From Streptomyces sp. TLI_146 (lineage in GTDB: Bacteria > Actinomycetota > Actinomycetes > Streptomycetales > Streptomycetaceae), in contig NZ_PJMX01000002.1 of the NCBI RefSeq assembly GCF_002846415.1, positions 140,642 to 204,641 on the forward strand: 64,000 bases of DNA, written 5' to 3'. How positions within the stretch are numbered: position 1 is the first letter of the stretch; every line of letters starts with the position of its first letter. The notes beneath the pieces were generated by a model. That model was not told the origin of the DNA. It saw only the letters and a program-made list of their open reading frames with translations, and ran no database searches. Position numbers and translations under genes: made by a program. This document shows positions 52,388 through 59,820 of this stretch, piece after piece.

Positions 52388-52422
52388 TGAAGCCCCGCCA
52401 GGTGCGTCCTGGCGGGGCTTCA
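52388..52422 (+). terminator. Terminator after the CdiI-like gene
   Basis: A perfect 15-bp stem (52388-52402 with 52408-52422) with a 5-nt loop, 24 bp after the stop codon. Confidence 0.82.
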
Positions 52423-52430
52423 GTACGATC

Positions 52431-52449
52431 TGACGGCAGTAGTTGACGG
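52431..52449. repeat. Paired TGACGG repeat, copy C
   Basis: TGACGG at 52431-52436 and 52444-52449, 13 bp start to start with spacer CAGTAGT, begin 8 bp after the terminator and lead straight into an integrase 3' end on the other strand. Confidence 0.6.
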
Positions 52450-52454
52450 TAACG

Positions 52455-52868
52455 TCAGCGGACGAGAACTGCGCTGAGCAGTGGGTCGTCACCGTCGTCG
52501 GGCTGGCCTGCGCTCTCGGAGGGGTTACGGAGGGCGTGGCCGGGGATGTCGATAGCGTCGCGTCGGAGGCGGAGCCGGACGTGGGCGTAGACGGTAGCGG
52601 TGACGCCGATGTGCGTGTGGCCGAGGATTTCCTTGATCACGACGAGTTCGATGGCCTGTTCCAAGAGCAGGGGTGGCGGTGGAGTGCCGGAGGTCGTGGA
52701 ATCGGATGCGGTGGAGGTCGGCCTGGGGCGTGGGTGAGGTTGGTCGGGTCGATCGGTCTGCCGCGCGCGGCGGTAAACACGTGTCCGTCGTGCTGCCGTG
52801 TGGTGCCCACGGCTCCGCACTCGGCTCCTGCTACGCGGTGGCGCTTCAGCGACTGAACATAGCGGGCG
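52455..52868 (-). pseudogene. C-terminal part of an integrase gene, remnant C (frameshifted)
   Basis: The minus strand carries pieces in more than one frame: HVFTAARGRPIDPTNLTH near 52750, FHDLRHSTAT near 52690, then LLLEQAIELVVIKEILGHTH, IGVTATVYAHVRLRLRRDAI and a stop at 52455. These are the RHR-type and Tyr boxes of a phage-type integrase. At least one frameshift separates FHDLRHSTAT from LLLEQ. It is the longest of the three related remnants. Upstream it is fused to helicase-associated sequence. Confidence 0.78.
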
Positions 52869-52934
52869 GGGAGGGCGATGTGGCGTTCGGGGCCCGGGTC
52901 TTGGTGGGCAGCATGGTGAGCCCGCCTGAGCCCA

Positions 52935-53134
52935 TTCCCCGATGGGGTAGCCGTTCCAGACGGTGGTGACGGGCGGGAGGAAGTGGCCGTGGAGGCAGCC
53001 CAGGCCCGCGCGCCGGCGAGCCCTTCCTCGAAGGCGACGTCCTGGTGCGACCAGACCGTGCCCAGGTCGTCCAGCTGCGCGGCGCGCGACGTGTTCAGCT
53101 GTCCGGCGTTGTAGTACCGCCGTTGATCGGTCAT
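52935..53134 (-). pseudogene. Helicase-associated-domain remnant
   Basis: From ATG 53134 the minus strand reads MTDQRRYYNAGQLNTSRAAQ, then LDDLGTVWSHQDVAFEEGLA, then loses frame; the alternative frame gives HFLPPVTTVWNGYPIGEW. These are the hallmarks of helicase-associated (HA) repeats found at the C-terminus of Streptomyces helicase-like proteins. It is joined to integrase remnant C, evidence of rearrangement. Confidence 0.65.
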
Positions 53135-53199
53135 CCCTCCCGGCCGTGTCGAGTCCCGGAATGGCACGCCGGCGCAGGCTTACCGCCCCCGAAGCGTCT

Positions 53200-53475
53200 C
53201 CACCCGAGCCAGATCCGGGCCCCGATCCGCCGGTAGATCGCCTCCGCCTCGCGCAGGTGGGCCAAGCCCGCGGCGGGGTCCGTGGGGAGGAGGCAGCGAG
53301 CCAGGCCCTCCGTCGCGCGGGCCTCCAGCAGGGGGGCGCCGATGTCGCGGGCGGGAGCGAGCGCGTCGCGGAAGGCGGGCAGGGCCGCGCCCGCCTCGCC
53401 GTGCCGCAGCAGCAGTTCGGCGCGCGCGAGGACGCTCTCGGTCAGCGCGTGACGATGGCCATACGCGGTGTGCAC
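53200..53475 (-). pseudogene. TPR fragment of a regulator
   Basis: About 90 codons read as TPR-like helices (VLARAELLLRHGEAGAALPA, RATEGLARCLLPTDPAAGLA, HLREAEAIYRRIGARI), the style of the C-terminal part of AfsR/LuxR-type regulators. Nothing upstream or downstream in frame continues the domain, and the flanks are low-complexity. A broken fragment is most likely. Confidence 0.5.
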
Positions 53476-53735
53476 CCGCGGGCCGCAGCTGTTCGTCATA
53501 GCCGCTGGGCTCGCGCTGGGCGCTGTGGTTGCCACGGCCGCGCATGACCAGATCAACGGGCCATGGTCGGCCTTCATCTTCGGCATCGACGCCCCACGAC
53601 GATCGGGGGGGGGGAACACGCGGCTGCGGACGGTCCGAGCGGGGCGTCGTCGGTGGCCAGGCTGCTGGAGGTGCTCTGTCCGTAAAACCAACCCACCACG
53701 CAACCGACGGGCGGCCGCTCACCTCAGGAATCAGC

Positions 53736-54509
53736 TCATGTAGAGCCTTGGGGCGGCGGCAGCGTACCCGACAGCAGCTGAACCGCAGTGCCTCCCCAAG
53801 GCCGCCACCACAGCATGTCGATGATGCCCGGATGGCGGTCCAGAACAGGCTGGATGCCAGCCAGGACCGTGCTGCCATGCGCCGCCTGCCACACGGTTCC
53901 GTTCCGACTATCAGGTCGTCTCTCCTGATCAAGCAGGAGCATCACCGGGTAGCCCGCGTCCTTCGCGCCCTTCAACTGCCTGGCGAACTTCCTGGCCAAT
54001 GCTGTCCCGATGCCTTCACAGATCTGCGCGCTCAGCAGCGGGTTCCCCGTTGAGGTCTGGAAACTGATCAGGGCTACTTGACCGGCCGGGGAGTCGGGAG
54101 CGATGAAGACGGACGTGAAACTATCGCTGGTGAAGCAGGGCTCCCCCGAGCTCGCGGCCGCGCGAGCCAGCTCGATGACGGCGGGGTAGTAAGAGCTCGA
54201 GTTCTCCCGGGTCTGCGGCTGATACGACACAACGAGAGCGCAGCCATATTGACGCGCGATCTTCTCCAGGGGCCGCTGCAGCGCTCGCTCGCCCTCGTCC
54301 GTCGCGGGGACCAAGCGGCCCTCCCGCGAAAGAAGACTGTGTTCCACTGCCCAGTCCACCCCATCAATGGTGACGATCGCGTCGACCGTCAGCGGGTGGT
54401 CCGGGATCTGATCGGGGCGGGCAGTCACGGCGGCGGCATAGCCCTGCGCGGTCAGCGCTGCAACGAGACTTGCCAGGGCCTTGTCCTCGTGCTGTTCCTT
54501 GTCCAGCAT
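53736..54509 (-). CDS. Hypothetical cytoplasmic protein, 257 residues
   Basis: Start at ATG 54509 with a strong site GGGAGGAG 6 bp upstream. It is soluble, with no signal or membrane segment. The N-terminal third contains TVDAIVTIDGVDWAVEHSLL and the middle ALVVSYQPQTRENSSSYYPA; the C-terminal part has VMLLLDQERRPDSRNGTVWQ and ends in a Trp/Pro-rich WWRPWGG segment. The spacing Asp ... Glu-His in the first motif is reminiscent of nuclease-fold proteins (PD-(D/E)XK type), but no Lys is placed convincingly, so this is only a suggestion. It stands alone at the left edge of the decayed element. Confidence 0.72.
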   Translation of the reverse strand: MLDKEQHEDKALASLVAALTAQGYAAAVTARPDQIPDHPLTVDAIVTIDGVDWAVEHSLLSREGRLVPATDEGERALQRPLEKIARQYGCALVVSYQPQTRENSSSYYPAVIELARAAASSGEPCFTSDSFTSVFIAPDSPAGQVALISFQTSTGNPLLSAQICEGIGTALARKFARQLKGAKDAGYPVMLLLDQERRPDSRNGTVWQAAHGSTVLAGIQPVLDRHPGIIDMLWWRPWGGTAVQLLSGTLPPPQGST

Positions 54510-54702
54510 CGAATGCTCCTCCCGGGCTGAACGGGCACCAACCGCGTTCACGACGCGCAACAGCGGTGACGGCCAGTGAAGTTACTCTGACACGGCTCGG
54601 TGACTTACCGATAATGTCGGAAATCCCGGACTCTAGCGGACTAGTCGTCGCAAGCTTCAGCAACCAGCGGAAGCTTCGGTCGACCCGCCATGAGGCTCCC
54701 GC

Positions 54703-54744
54703 GTACGGAGGATGTGTTGTCCGCGGACAACACATCCTCCGTAC
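54703..54744. repeat. Perfect 42-bp palindrome without spacer
   Basis: The 21-bp half at 54703-54723 is followed directly by its exact reverse complement at 54724-54744, centred on CCGCGG. Flanking bases differ on the two sides, so the symmetry stops sharply. It lies about 195 bp upstream of the gene starting at 54509. Confidence 0.92.
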
Positions 54745-54982
54745 CTATGGCTCGTGCAGTCCGGTCTGCCACCAACATTTACGCTCGTCGACCGACCCCC
54801 TGCGCCACGATCGTCTCGAACCGGCCTCCGCCGGGCGCGGATCGGCGCGGGCATCGACCGGGAGCTGCCCGGCCTGTCCGACGGCGAGCGTCGGCGCGTC
54901 CGCGAAGGCGTGCGCCACTCTGCCTCTCTTAACCCGGTTAAGGCCTGCCCCGGTACGTGCCGCCACGAGCGAGTACCGAGCC

Positions 54983-55008
54983 CGGCTGGTTTTACGGCCG
55001 TAAAACCA
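54983..55008. repeat. Perfect 26-bp palindrome
   Basis: GCTGGTTTTACGG is followed directly by its reverse complement, centred at 54995/54996. The AT-rich arms stand out against the GC-rich surroundings. Confidence 0.88.
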
Positions 55009-55166
55009 GCTCGTGGGCTCACGGGTCCCGACACGCAACAGCGGCCCCTGTCACCCAGATCGAAGTCCGGGGCGGCGGGGGGCCGTTCCGGGCTGAGGTG
55101 TTGAGGTCGATCCTGGCCGGGAGGTCGTCAGGGCCCTTGATGTGTCGACTCCACGGCCGAAAACAC

Positions 55167-55209
55167 GAAGAGCCCCGTTCCCGATACGCGGCCGGGAATG
55201 GGGCTCTTC
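55167..55209 (-). terminator. Terminator at the end of the minus-strand operon
   Basis: A 17-bp stem (55167-55183 with 55193-55209) with one G-T pair and a 9-nt loop, about 45 bp after the stop of the frameshifted gene. Confidence 0.75.
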
Positions 55210-55255
55210 TAGGTGGAGCTAGTGTCAGGGCGCCCAGGTCGCAGGCGCACCCTCG

Positions 55256-56440
55256 TCAGGGTGGGGAGGGCCGGCGGACACCGCCGGGGCGGCCGGGTGC
55301 CGCATGCGGTGACCGGGAAGGCGCCGGGCTCGTTGGCGCCTGTCCGCACCATGCGCCAGTTCCATCCCCCTTGCACCCACACACGCGATCCGGGTGAGGG
55401 TGTCGTAAGAAGGCACCCCACGTCACAACAGCGCGCGGGATGCGGAGGATGAGGATCGAGGGGTCGTCGCCGGGGTAGAGGGGCAGGTCCGCCAGCCGTG
55501 GACCGGGGCCCATGTACGCGGCGGCGGCCTCGATGACGTCGGCCCACCGCTGGTGCCCGAGGACCAGGAAGCCGATCGGGTAAAGGGCATCGTCGGCCTC
55601 GCCCTCGATCCCGGCGACGAACAGGCCCTGGTGGGCGATGAACCCGTGGTCGGCCGCGTCGTCGGCGCACGGCGTCCAGAGCTGTTCGGCGGGGTGCATG
55701 GTGCCGTCGTCGCCCTCGCTGGTCTCGATCTCGTACAGGGCCGGGGCGGTCACGCGCTCCCCCCCCCGCGACGGCGGCGTCCAGGAGCGCGACGGCGTCG
55801 GCCTCGTACGGGTCGACGAACAGCTGGTGGTCGCTGACGTCGAACGGCGCGTACCGTGTGGAGACGCGGAACCCGGGCACCGCAGTGGTCTCCCGGCCCT
55901 CCAGAGCGGCGGTGAGCCGGTCGTAGTCCTGCTGGGCGTGCCGGGTCTGTGTGTACGGGCCGACGCGCAGCAGGGTGTAGCCGTCCAGGCTGTCGTCGCG
56001 TCGGCGGGCCTCGATGTAGAGGGCGTAGTGCGCGAGTTCCATGCCGACGTCGTCGGGCAGAGGGAGGTTCGCGGCAGCGTGGGTGAGCATCGCGTGTCCG
56101 GGCTGCCAGAAGCCGAGGATCGCGCTGGTCTCGCAGCGCAGCCAGCCGCGTTCGGTGTAGCCGAGCTGGCGGCCGTGGAGGTAGGCCGCGGCGTGCGGGG
56201 TGTCGGGGTGGACCAGGGCCACGGCGATCATCTCGGGGCCGTGGTCGTCGCCGGGCCGGGTGTGCGCGCGTTCCACGAACGGCCCGACCCGTACGGCGAT
56301 GTCCTGGGAGCCACCGGGCGTCCAGGGCTGCGGGTTGCGTACAGCGGTGAGCATCGCGCGGAACTGGTCGACGACGGCCTGGTCCTCGGGGGAGAGGGCG
56401 CCGGGGCGGTCCCGCAGCGGCGGAAGATGGGGCGCTTCAT
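55256..56440 (-). pseudogene. Hypothetical element protein, frame broken in homopolymers
   Basis: One protein appears to be spread over three frames. ATG 56440 (overlapping the upstream stop as ATGA) gives MKRP; the next frame gives HLPPLRDRPGALSPEDQAVV ... MLTAVRNPQPWTPGGSQDIA ... DPYEADAVALLDAAVAG; the third begins at GTG 55753 with MTAPALYEIETSEGDDGTMH ... DADDALYPIGFLVLGHQRWA-like sequence to a stop at 55256. The shifts fall at a run of four Gs (56429-56432) and a run of nine Cs (55759-55767). Protein-like sequence on both sides argues for recent frameshifts or sequencing errors. Alternatively the GTG at 55753, preceded by a G-rich run, starts a separate gene. Function unknown. Confidence 0.6.
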
Positions 56441-56958
56441 CGGGTGGGCTCCTGTTCGGGGTTGCGGTTGGCCGTCGACGGGGCCGGGCTCAGGTAGCGG
56501 GCGGCGGTGTTCACGAAGGTGTCGTGGGCGTTCTTCGCGGCGTCGCGGGCGGCGGTCAGGTCTTCGGTGGTGGCGTACGCGTTCCGGATCGCGTAGGTGA
56601 GCGTGACCATGTAGTCGGCGGCGGCGCGCACGGCCTGGTCCTCGATGAGGACGCGCAGGGCGACCAACGGGCGGGTGACCGCGCTGCGGGTCATGTGACT
56701 CTCGCCGCGCAGGGTCTCGATCCGCTCGGGGCCGACGCCCTTGAGGACTGCGTCGCCGCGCCTCCACATCGCCGTGCGGTGGTCGCTGGCGGCGCAGGCC
56801 AGCGCGGTGACGGCTTCCAGCCGGTCGCGGCGGATCGCCTCGCCGTGGCTGACGCGCACCGACCGTTCGGCGGCCCGCTCCGCGAAGCGGCCGCTGACGA
56901 TCGCGCCCAGCAGGGTGGCGACGATGGTGAGGGCGGCGGTGATGAGGGTGGCTAACAC
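56437..56958 (-). CDS. Membrane-anchored hypothetical protein of integrative elements
   Basis: A 173-residue protein with one N-terminal membrane helix (MLATLITAALTIVATLLGAI) followed by a cytoplasmic, mostly helical region rich in Arg and Glu (residues 25-150) and a Pro-rich tail. No enzyme motif is visible. Similar small proteins are common beside Nudix genes in Streptomyces conjugative elements, as far as I recall. Its stop overlaps the next ATG by an ATGA junction. It lies about 100 bp downstream of the truncated Nudix gene, with a terminator between. Confidence 0.7.
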   Translation of the reverse strand: MLATLITAALTIVATLLGAIVSGRFAERAAERSVRVSHGEAIRRDRLEAVTALACAASDHRTAMWRRGDAVLKGVGPERIETLRGESHMTRSAVTRPLVALRVLIEDQAVRAAADYMVTLTYAIRNAYATTEDLTAARDAAKNAHDTFVNTAARYLSPAPSTANRNPEQEPTR

Positions 56959-57001
56959 GCGGGTCCTCTCGGTGTGCTGATGGATGGTGAGAACACGGGG
57001 A

Positions 57002-57039
57002 AGCGCCGTACCCCCGGCCTTCCGGCCGGGTACGGCGCT
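57002..57039 (-). terminator. Terminator of the Nudix gene
   Basis: A stem of about 16 bp with a two-base bulge (57002-57019 with 57024-57039) and a TTCC loop, beginning 19 bp after the Nudix stop. Confidence 0.72.
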
Positions 57040-57057
57040 GGGGGATTGCGGTGTGGC

Positions 57058-57305
57058 TCAGGCGGTCGTGGCCGCGCGGAGGATGTCGGCGTGGTCGAAG
57101 GCGAGCCGTTCCGGCAGCGCGTCCAGGGGCCACCAGCGGGCGGTGCGGGCGTCGTGTCCGGCGGTGATCCGGGTGGTTGCGGGGACGAAGGCGGCGTAGG
57201 CGACGGTGACGTACCGGCCGCGCGGGTCGCGCTCGGGGGCGTCCCAGGCGCCGATCTGACGCAGGTCGGCGGCGGTCACCTGGACGCCGGTCTCCTCCGT
57301 TATGG
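57058..57305 (-). pseudogene. Nudix hydrolase, 5' end lost
   Basis: The minus strand encodes AAITEETGVQVTAADLRQIG, then AWDAPERDPRGRYVTVAYAA, then a typical C-terminal half ending LAFDHADILRAATTA. The EETGV piece is the end of a Nudix box; the preceding GX5EX7RE part is missing because an integrase gene fragment on the other strand begins at about 57302. In pSAM2-type elements a Nudix protein (Pif) acts in transfer exclusion, so this may be its relative. Without the metal-binding Glu residues it should be inactive. Confidence 0.75.
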
Positions 57306-58015
57306 CTGCACCTTTCCGTGTCTCAACGACAGGATTGCTATGCCTCCAGAAGGCATGTCTCACGAGACGCGAGGACGACTTGCCCCAGCACGAAGCACCC
57401 GAAGCCGTGGCCGCACTGCACCGCACCAAGAGTCAGCTGGCGACAGTTCCAACATTGGACATCGACGCCATCGGCGTACTCCAGCGTGCCGGCGTCACCG
57501 AACGCCAGCCGTTCTATCTCGGCCCTGACGGTTCGTACGACCTTCACCTCAACAGGTTCCTGCGGGACCTGCCGAGCTGGGGAGTGAGATCCGAGAACGG
57601 GATTGATGGGTACGCCTCGGACATCATGCTGCAGTGCCGGTTCCTCCACGAGGCTCGCGGAGGGAAGTCAATCTGGCAGATCGACAGCGAGGACCTGCGT
57701 GCTTACAAGTACGCCCGGCTTCACGCCGAAGACCCAGATGACCGGATCACGGGCAGCACCTGGACGCGCACGCTGGCTGCGTTGGACAAGTGGGTGAAGT
57801 GGTCTCTCGACGCCGGTCTGCTGGCGAAGGAGCCGTTTCGCTACGTCGACAAGACCGTGATGACGCCGCACGGTCCCAAGCAGGTGCGGGTGAACGCCGA
57901 GTCCGAGCCGGGACCCCGGAACACCAAGATGAAGTTCCTGCGACGGCGCGTTCGAAGCGCTTCGGGAGGGGAGAGTGCCGGTGGACATCGTCGCGATTAT
58001 GGAAGCACTGGCTGA
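57302..58015 (+). pseudogene. Tyrosine integrase, N-terminal domain only
   Basis: The frame contains the core-binding N-terminal domain of Streptomyces element integrases: FYLGPDGSYDLHLNRFLRDL, PSWGVRSENGIDGYASDIML, SIWQIDSEDLRAYKYARLHA, LAALDKWVKWSLDAGLLAKE and PFRYVDKTVMTPHGPKQVRV. After KMKFLRR the sequence no longer matches, and the whole catalytic domain (Arg, His, Tyr boxes) is missing. The true start is unclear; the first 30 codons are probably not part of the protein. It begins where the opposite-strand Nudix gene is cut, suggesting one recombination event broke both. Confidence 0.75.
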
Positions 58016-58208
58016 ACAGGGCGTAACGGTGCTGTTCAAGGCCGACGCTGAGCGGATGGCAGAGAGGGGCAAGCCTTGGACCTTCGTTGCCAGTGGAGCG
58101 CCGTTGCGCGAGGACGTCCTTGTGCGAACCGATGCCGCGTCTGTGGAGCAATGCCTCGCAATGTGCTTGCCCCGCCTGCGTGAGCTGGGCTTTTCGTTCC
58201 CTGAGTGA
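57975..58208 (+). CDS. Small protein, 77 residues, unrecognised
   Basis: Start at GTG 57975 (GGGAGGGGAGA just upstream); GTG 57981 is an alternative. The sequence is compact and folded-looking: VDIVAIMEALAEQGVTVLFK, ADAERMAERGKPWTFVASGA, PLREDVLVRTDAASVEQCLA, MCLPRLRELGFSFPE. No signal peptide or known motif. Its 5' end overlaps the out-of-frame tail of the integrase fragment. I recall similar small proteins in many Streptomyces genomes, without an assigned function. Confidence 0.7.
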   Translation: MPVDIVAIMEALAEQGVTVLFKADAERMAERGKPWTFVASGAPLREDVLVRTDAASVEQCLAMCLPRLRELGFSFPE

Positions 58209-58266
58209 GAGAAGGTGTGACCGAACCGCCGCCCTGGATGTCAGTGCCGACTGCTTACATGAGCCC

Positions 58267-59436
58267 ATGGACACCGTGCACACGACCGCCGCCCTCCTCC
58301 CGGACCCCGCCGAGCTCCGCGCGCACCTGCGCGCGCTGGCCGTGCTGGACCAGGCGATCTGCCGCGACCCGCGGTTCTCCCGCTACTCCTTCTCCACCAC
58401 CTGGGGGCCTGGGACGGAGGCGGCCCTGATGGACAACGGGTCGGGTGACGACTTCTCCGTCCTCTTCACCCCGGCCGGTGTGCTCGTCCGCGGCTTCGAC
58501 CACGAGTCGGAGATGAGCCCGTACGCCACGGACGACGAACAGGTCTGGCCCGGTGTCATCGACGAGGTGCCCGCCGCGCTGCGCCCGCTCCTGGACGACC
58601 CGGCCTTCGTCGACGAGGGTCTCGGCGCCCCGCGGGTCACCGCCTGCCTGTGGTGGGAGACCGGCGGCAGCGCCTGGCACACCGGCTCGGGCATCGAGTT
58701 CCCCTCAGGCAGCCCGGACCCGGACGGCTCCGGGCACCTCTTCCGCCTCCTCACCGACCGCTCCCCCGAGGCCGTCCAGGCGCACTTCGAGGAGGACTAC
58801 GGGCGGCCCGTCCCCCTCGACACCGTCCGCCACGTCCTCGCGGGCCACCCCCTGACCCCCGAAGCCGCCCACGGCCTCAACCCGGCCGCCCTCTCCGACG
58901 AGGCCCTGCTTCGCCGGATCGCCGCCGACCCCGAGGTCGAGGCGTACCTCGCCTGCGACGGCGAGTTCGACCTCACGCGGACCGACCCCATCGAGTCGAT
59001 CGCCCTGCCGGCCGGTCTCCCGGTGGAGCCCGTGGCCGGCTGCAACGCGGGGGGCACCCACTACCTCTGCGGCCCGGCCGGCTCCGACCGCGTCCGCCCC
59101 GTCCTCTACACCGACTCCGAGGGCCAGGCCTCTCTCATCGCGGAGTCCCTCGCCGAGGCCCTGACCCTGGCCATCGTCCTCCCCTCCTGGCACGACGCCC
59201 TGGCCGGCTTCCGTCCCCCCGCGCTCAACGCCGACTACCTTGAGGACAACCCGGACCACCCCGAGGTCCGCGACCGCCTCCTCGCCGCCCTCCGCCTCCC
59301 CCCGGCCACCGAGCCCGAGGTCCTGGCCCGCCTCCTCACCACGGCCGCCCGCACCGTCCCGGACGGCTTCCTCCCTTCGGTCGAGGGCGAGGAGGACGCG
59401 GCCTTCGAACCGATGCTCCGTCTGCCGGCCGAGTAG
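58267..59436 (+). CDS. Hypothetical protein, 389 residues
   Basis: ATG 58267 opens a soluble, acidic protein (MDTVHTTAALLPDPAELRAH ... AAFEPMLRLPAE) with very high third-position GC, so it is a genuine native gene. Distinct segments are FSRYSFSTTWGPGTEAALMD, VLFTPAGVLVRGFDHESEMS, TACLWWETGGSAWHTGSGIE and a C-terminal RVRPVLYTDSEGQASLIAES. The N-terminal half looks like a repeated alpha/beta module and the C-terminal third is helical. No motif is recognised. The stretch upstream in the same frame is not protein-like. It may be host sequence lying between element fragments. Confidence 0.78.
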   Translation: MDTVHTTAALLPDPAELRAHLRALAVLDQAICRDPRFSRYSFSTTWGPGTEAALMDNGSGDDFSVLFTPAGVLVRGFDHESEMSPYATDDEQVWPGVIDEVPAALRPLLDDPAFVDEGLGAPRVTACLWWETGGSAWHTGSGIEFPSGSPDPDGSGHLFRLLTDRSPEAVQAHFEEDYGRPVPLDTVRHVLAGHPLTPEAAHGLNPAALSDEALLRRIAADPEVEAYLACDGEFDLTRTDPIESIALPAGLPVEPVAGCNAGGTHYLCGPAGSDRVRPVLYTDSEGQASLIAESLAEALTLAIVLPSWHDALAGFRPPALNADYLEDNPDHPEVRDRLLAALRLPPATEPEVLARLLTTAARTVPDGFLPSVEGEEDAAFEPMLRLPAE

Positions 59437-59820
59437 GACAGCCCCGCCGCGCGCCGCCTTCCGGAACCGACGCACCGCTACGGCGAAGCTATGACGCACT
59501 GACCGACTGGATGCGCCCGCCCCGCGCGGAGGGCTGTTCGCGGAGGACGTGGACCGCCTCCCCGAGGTTCGGCCCGGCGCATGCCGGATCTTCGGCAGGA
59601 GACTTTGGGGTGATCGACCTCAAGGATGCCCGGGGGCGTCCTCCTGTGGTCAGCGCCTGACCCAAGACGTTGCCAACATCTACACCGCAGATGAGACACT
59701 TTCCCGTGGGACACAGAAGTTGCTCACATAACCTCCTCCAGCTCGCGGGCCGCTGCGGCGCGGCTCGTCGTTGCCCTGCCGACCGGCCAGACTCGGCCGG
59801 CCCAGCACGAAGGACGCCGA
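59437..59820. other. Intergenic stretch before the primase gene
   Basis: About 380 bp without a supported gene. A 20-codon plus-strand piece (LTQDVANIYTADETLSRGTQ, near 59660-59725) looks less random than its surroundings and could be the tail of a lost gene. No promoter was identified. Confidence 0.35.

Larger units (their letters stand above)
54560..55166. other. Gene-free stretch with palindromes
   Basis: About 600 bp in which no frame looks like a protein. It contains the 42-bp palindrome, the small dyad CTTAACC-C-GGTTAAG near 54926, and the 26-bp palindrome at 54983-55008. It may hold recombination or regulator-binding sites of the element. Confidence 0.5.

Noticed and set aside
54900..55060. 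Possible tRNA or attachment site
   Set aside because: The palindromes here do not form a cloverleaf and I found no T-loop GGTTCGAAT-type sequence; no tRNA was seen in the window.
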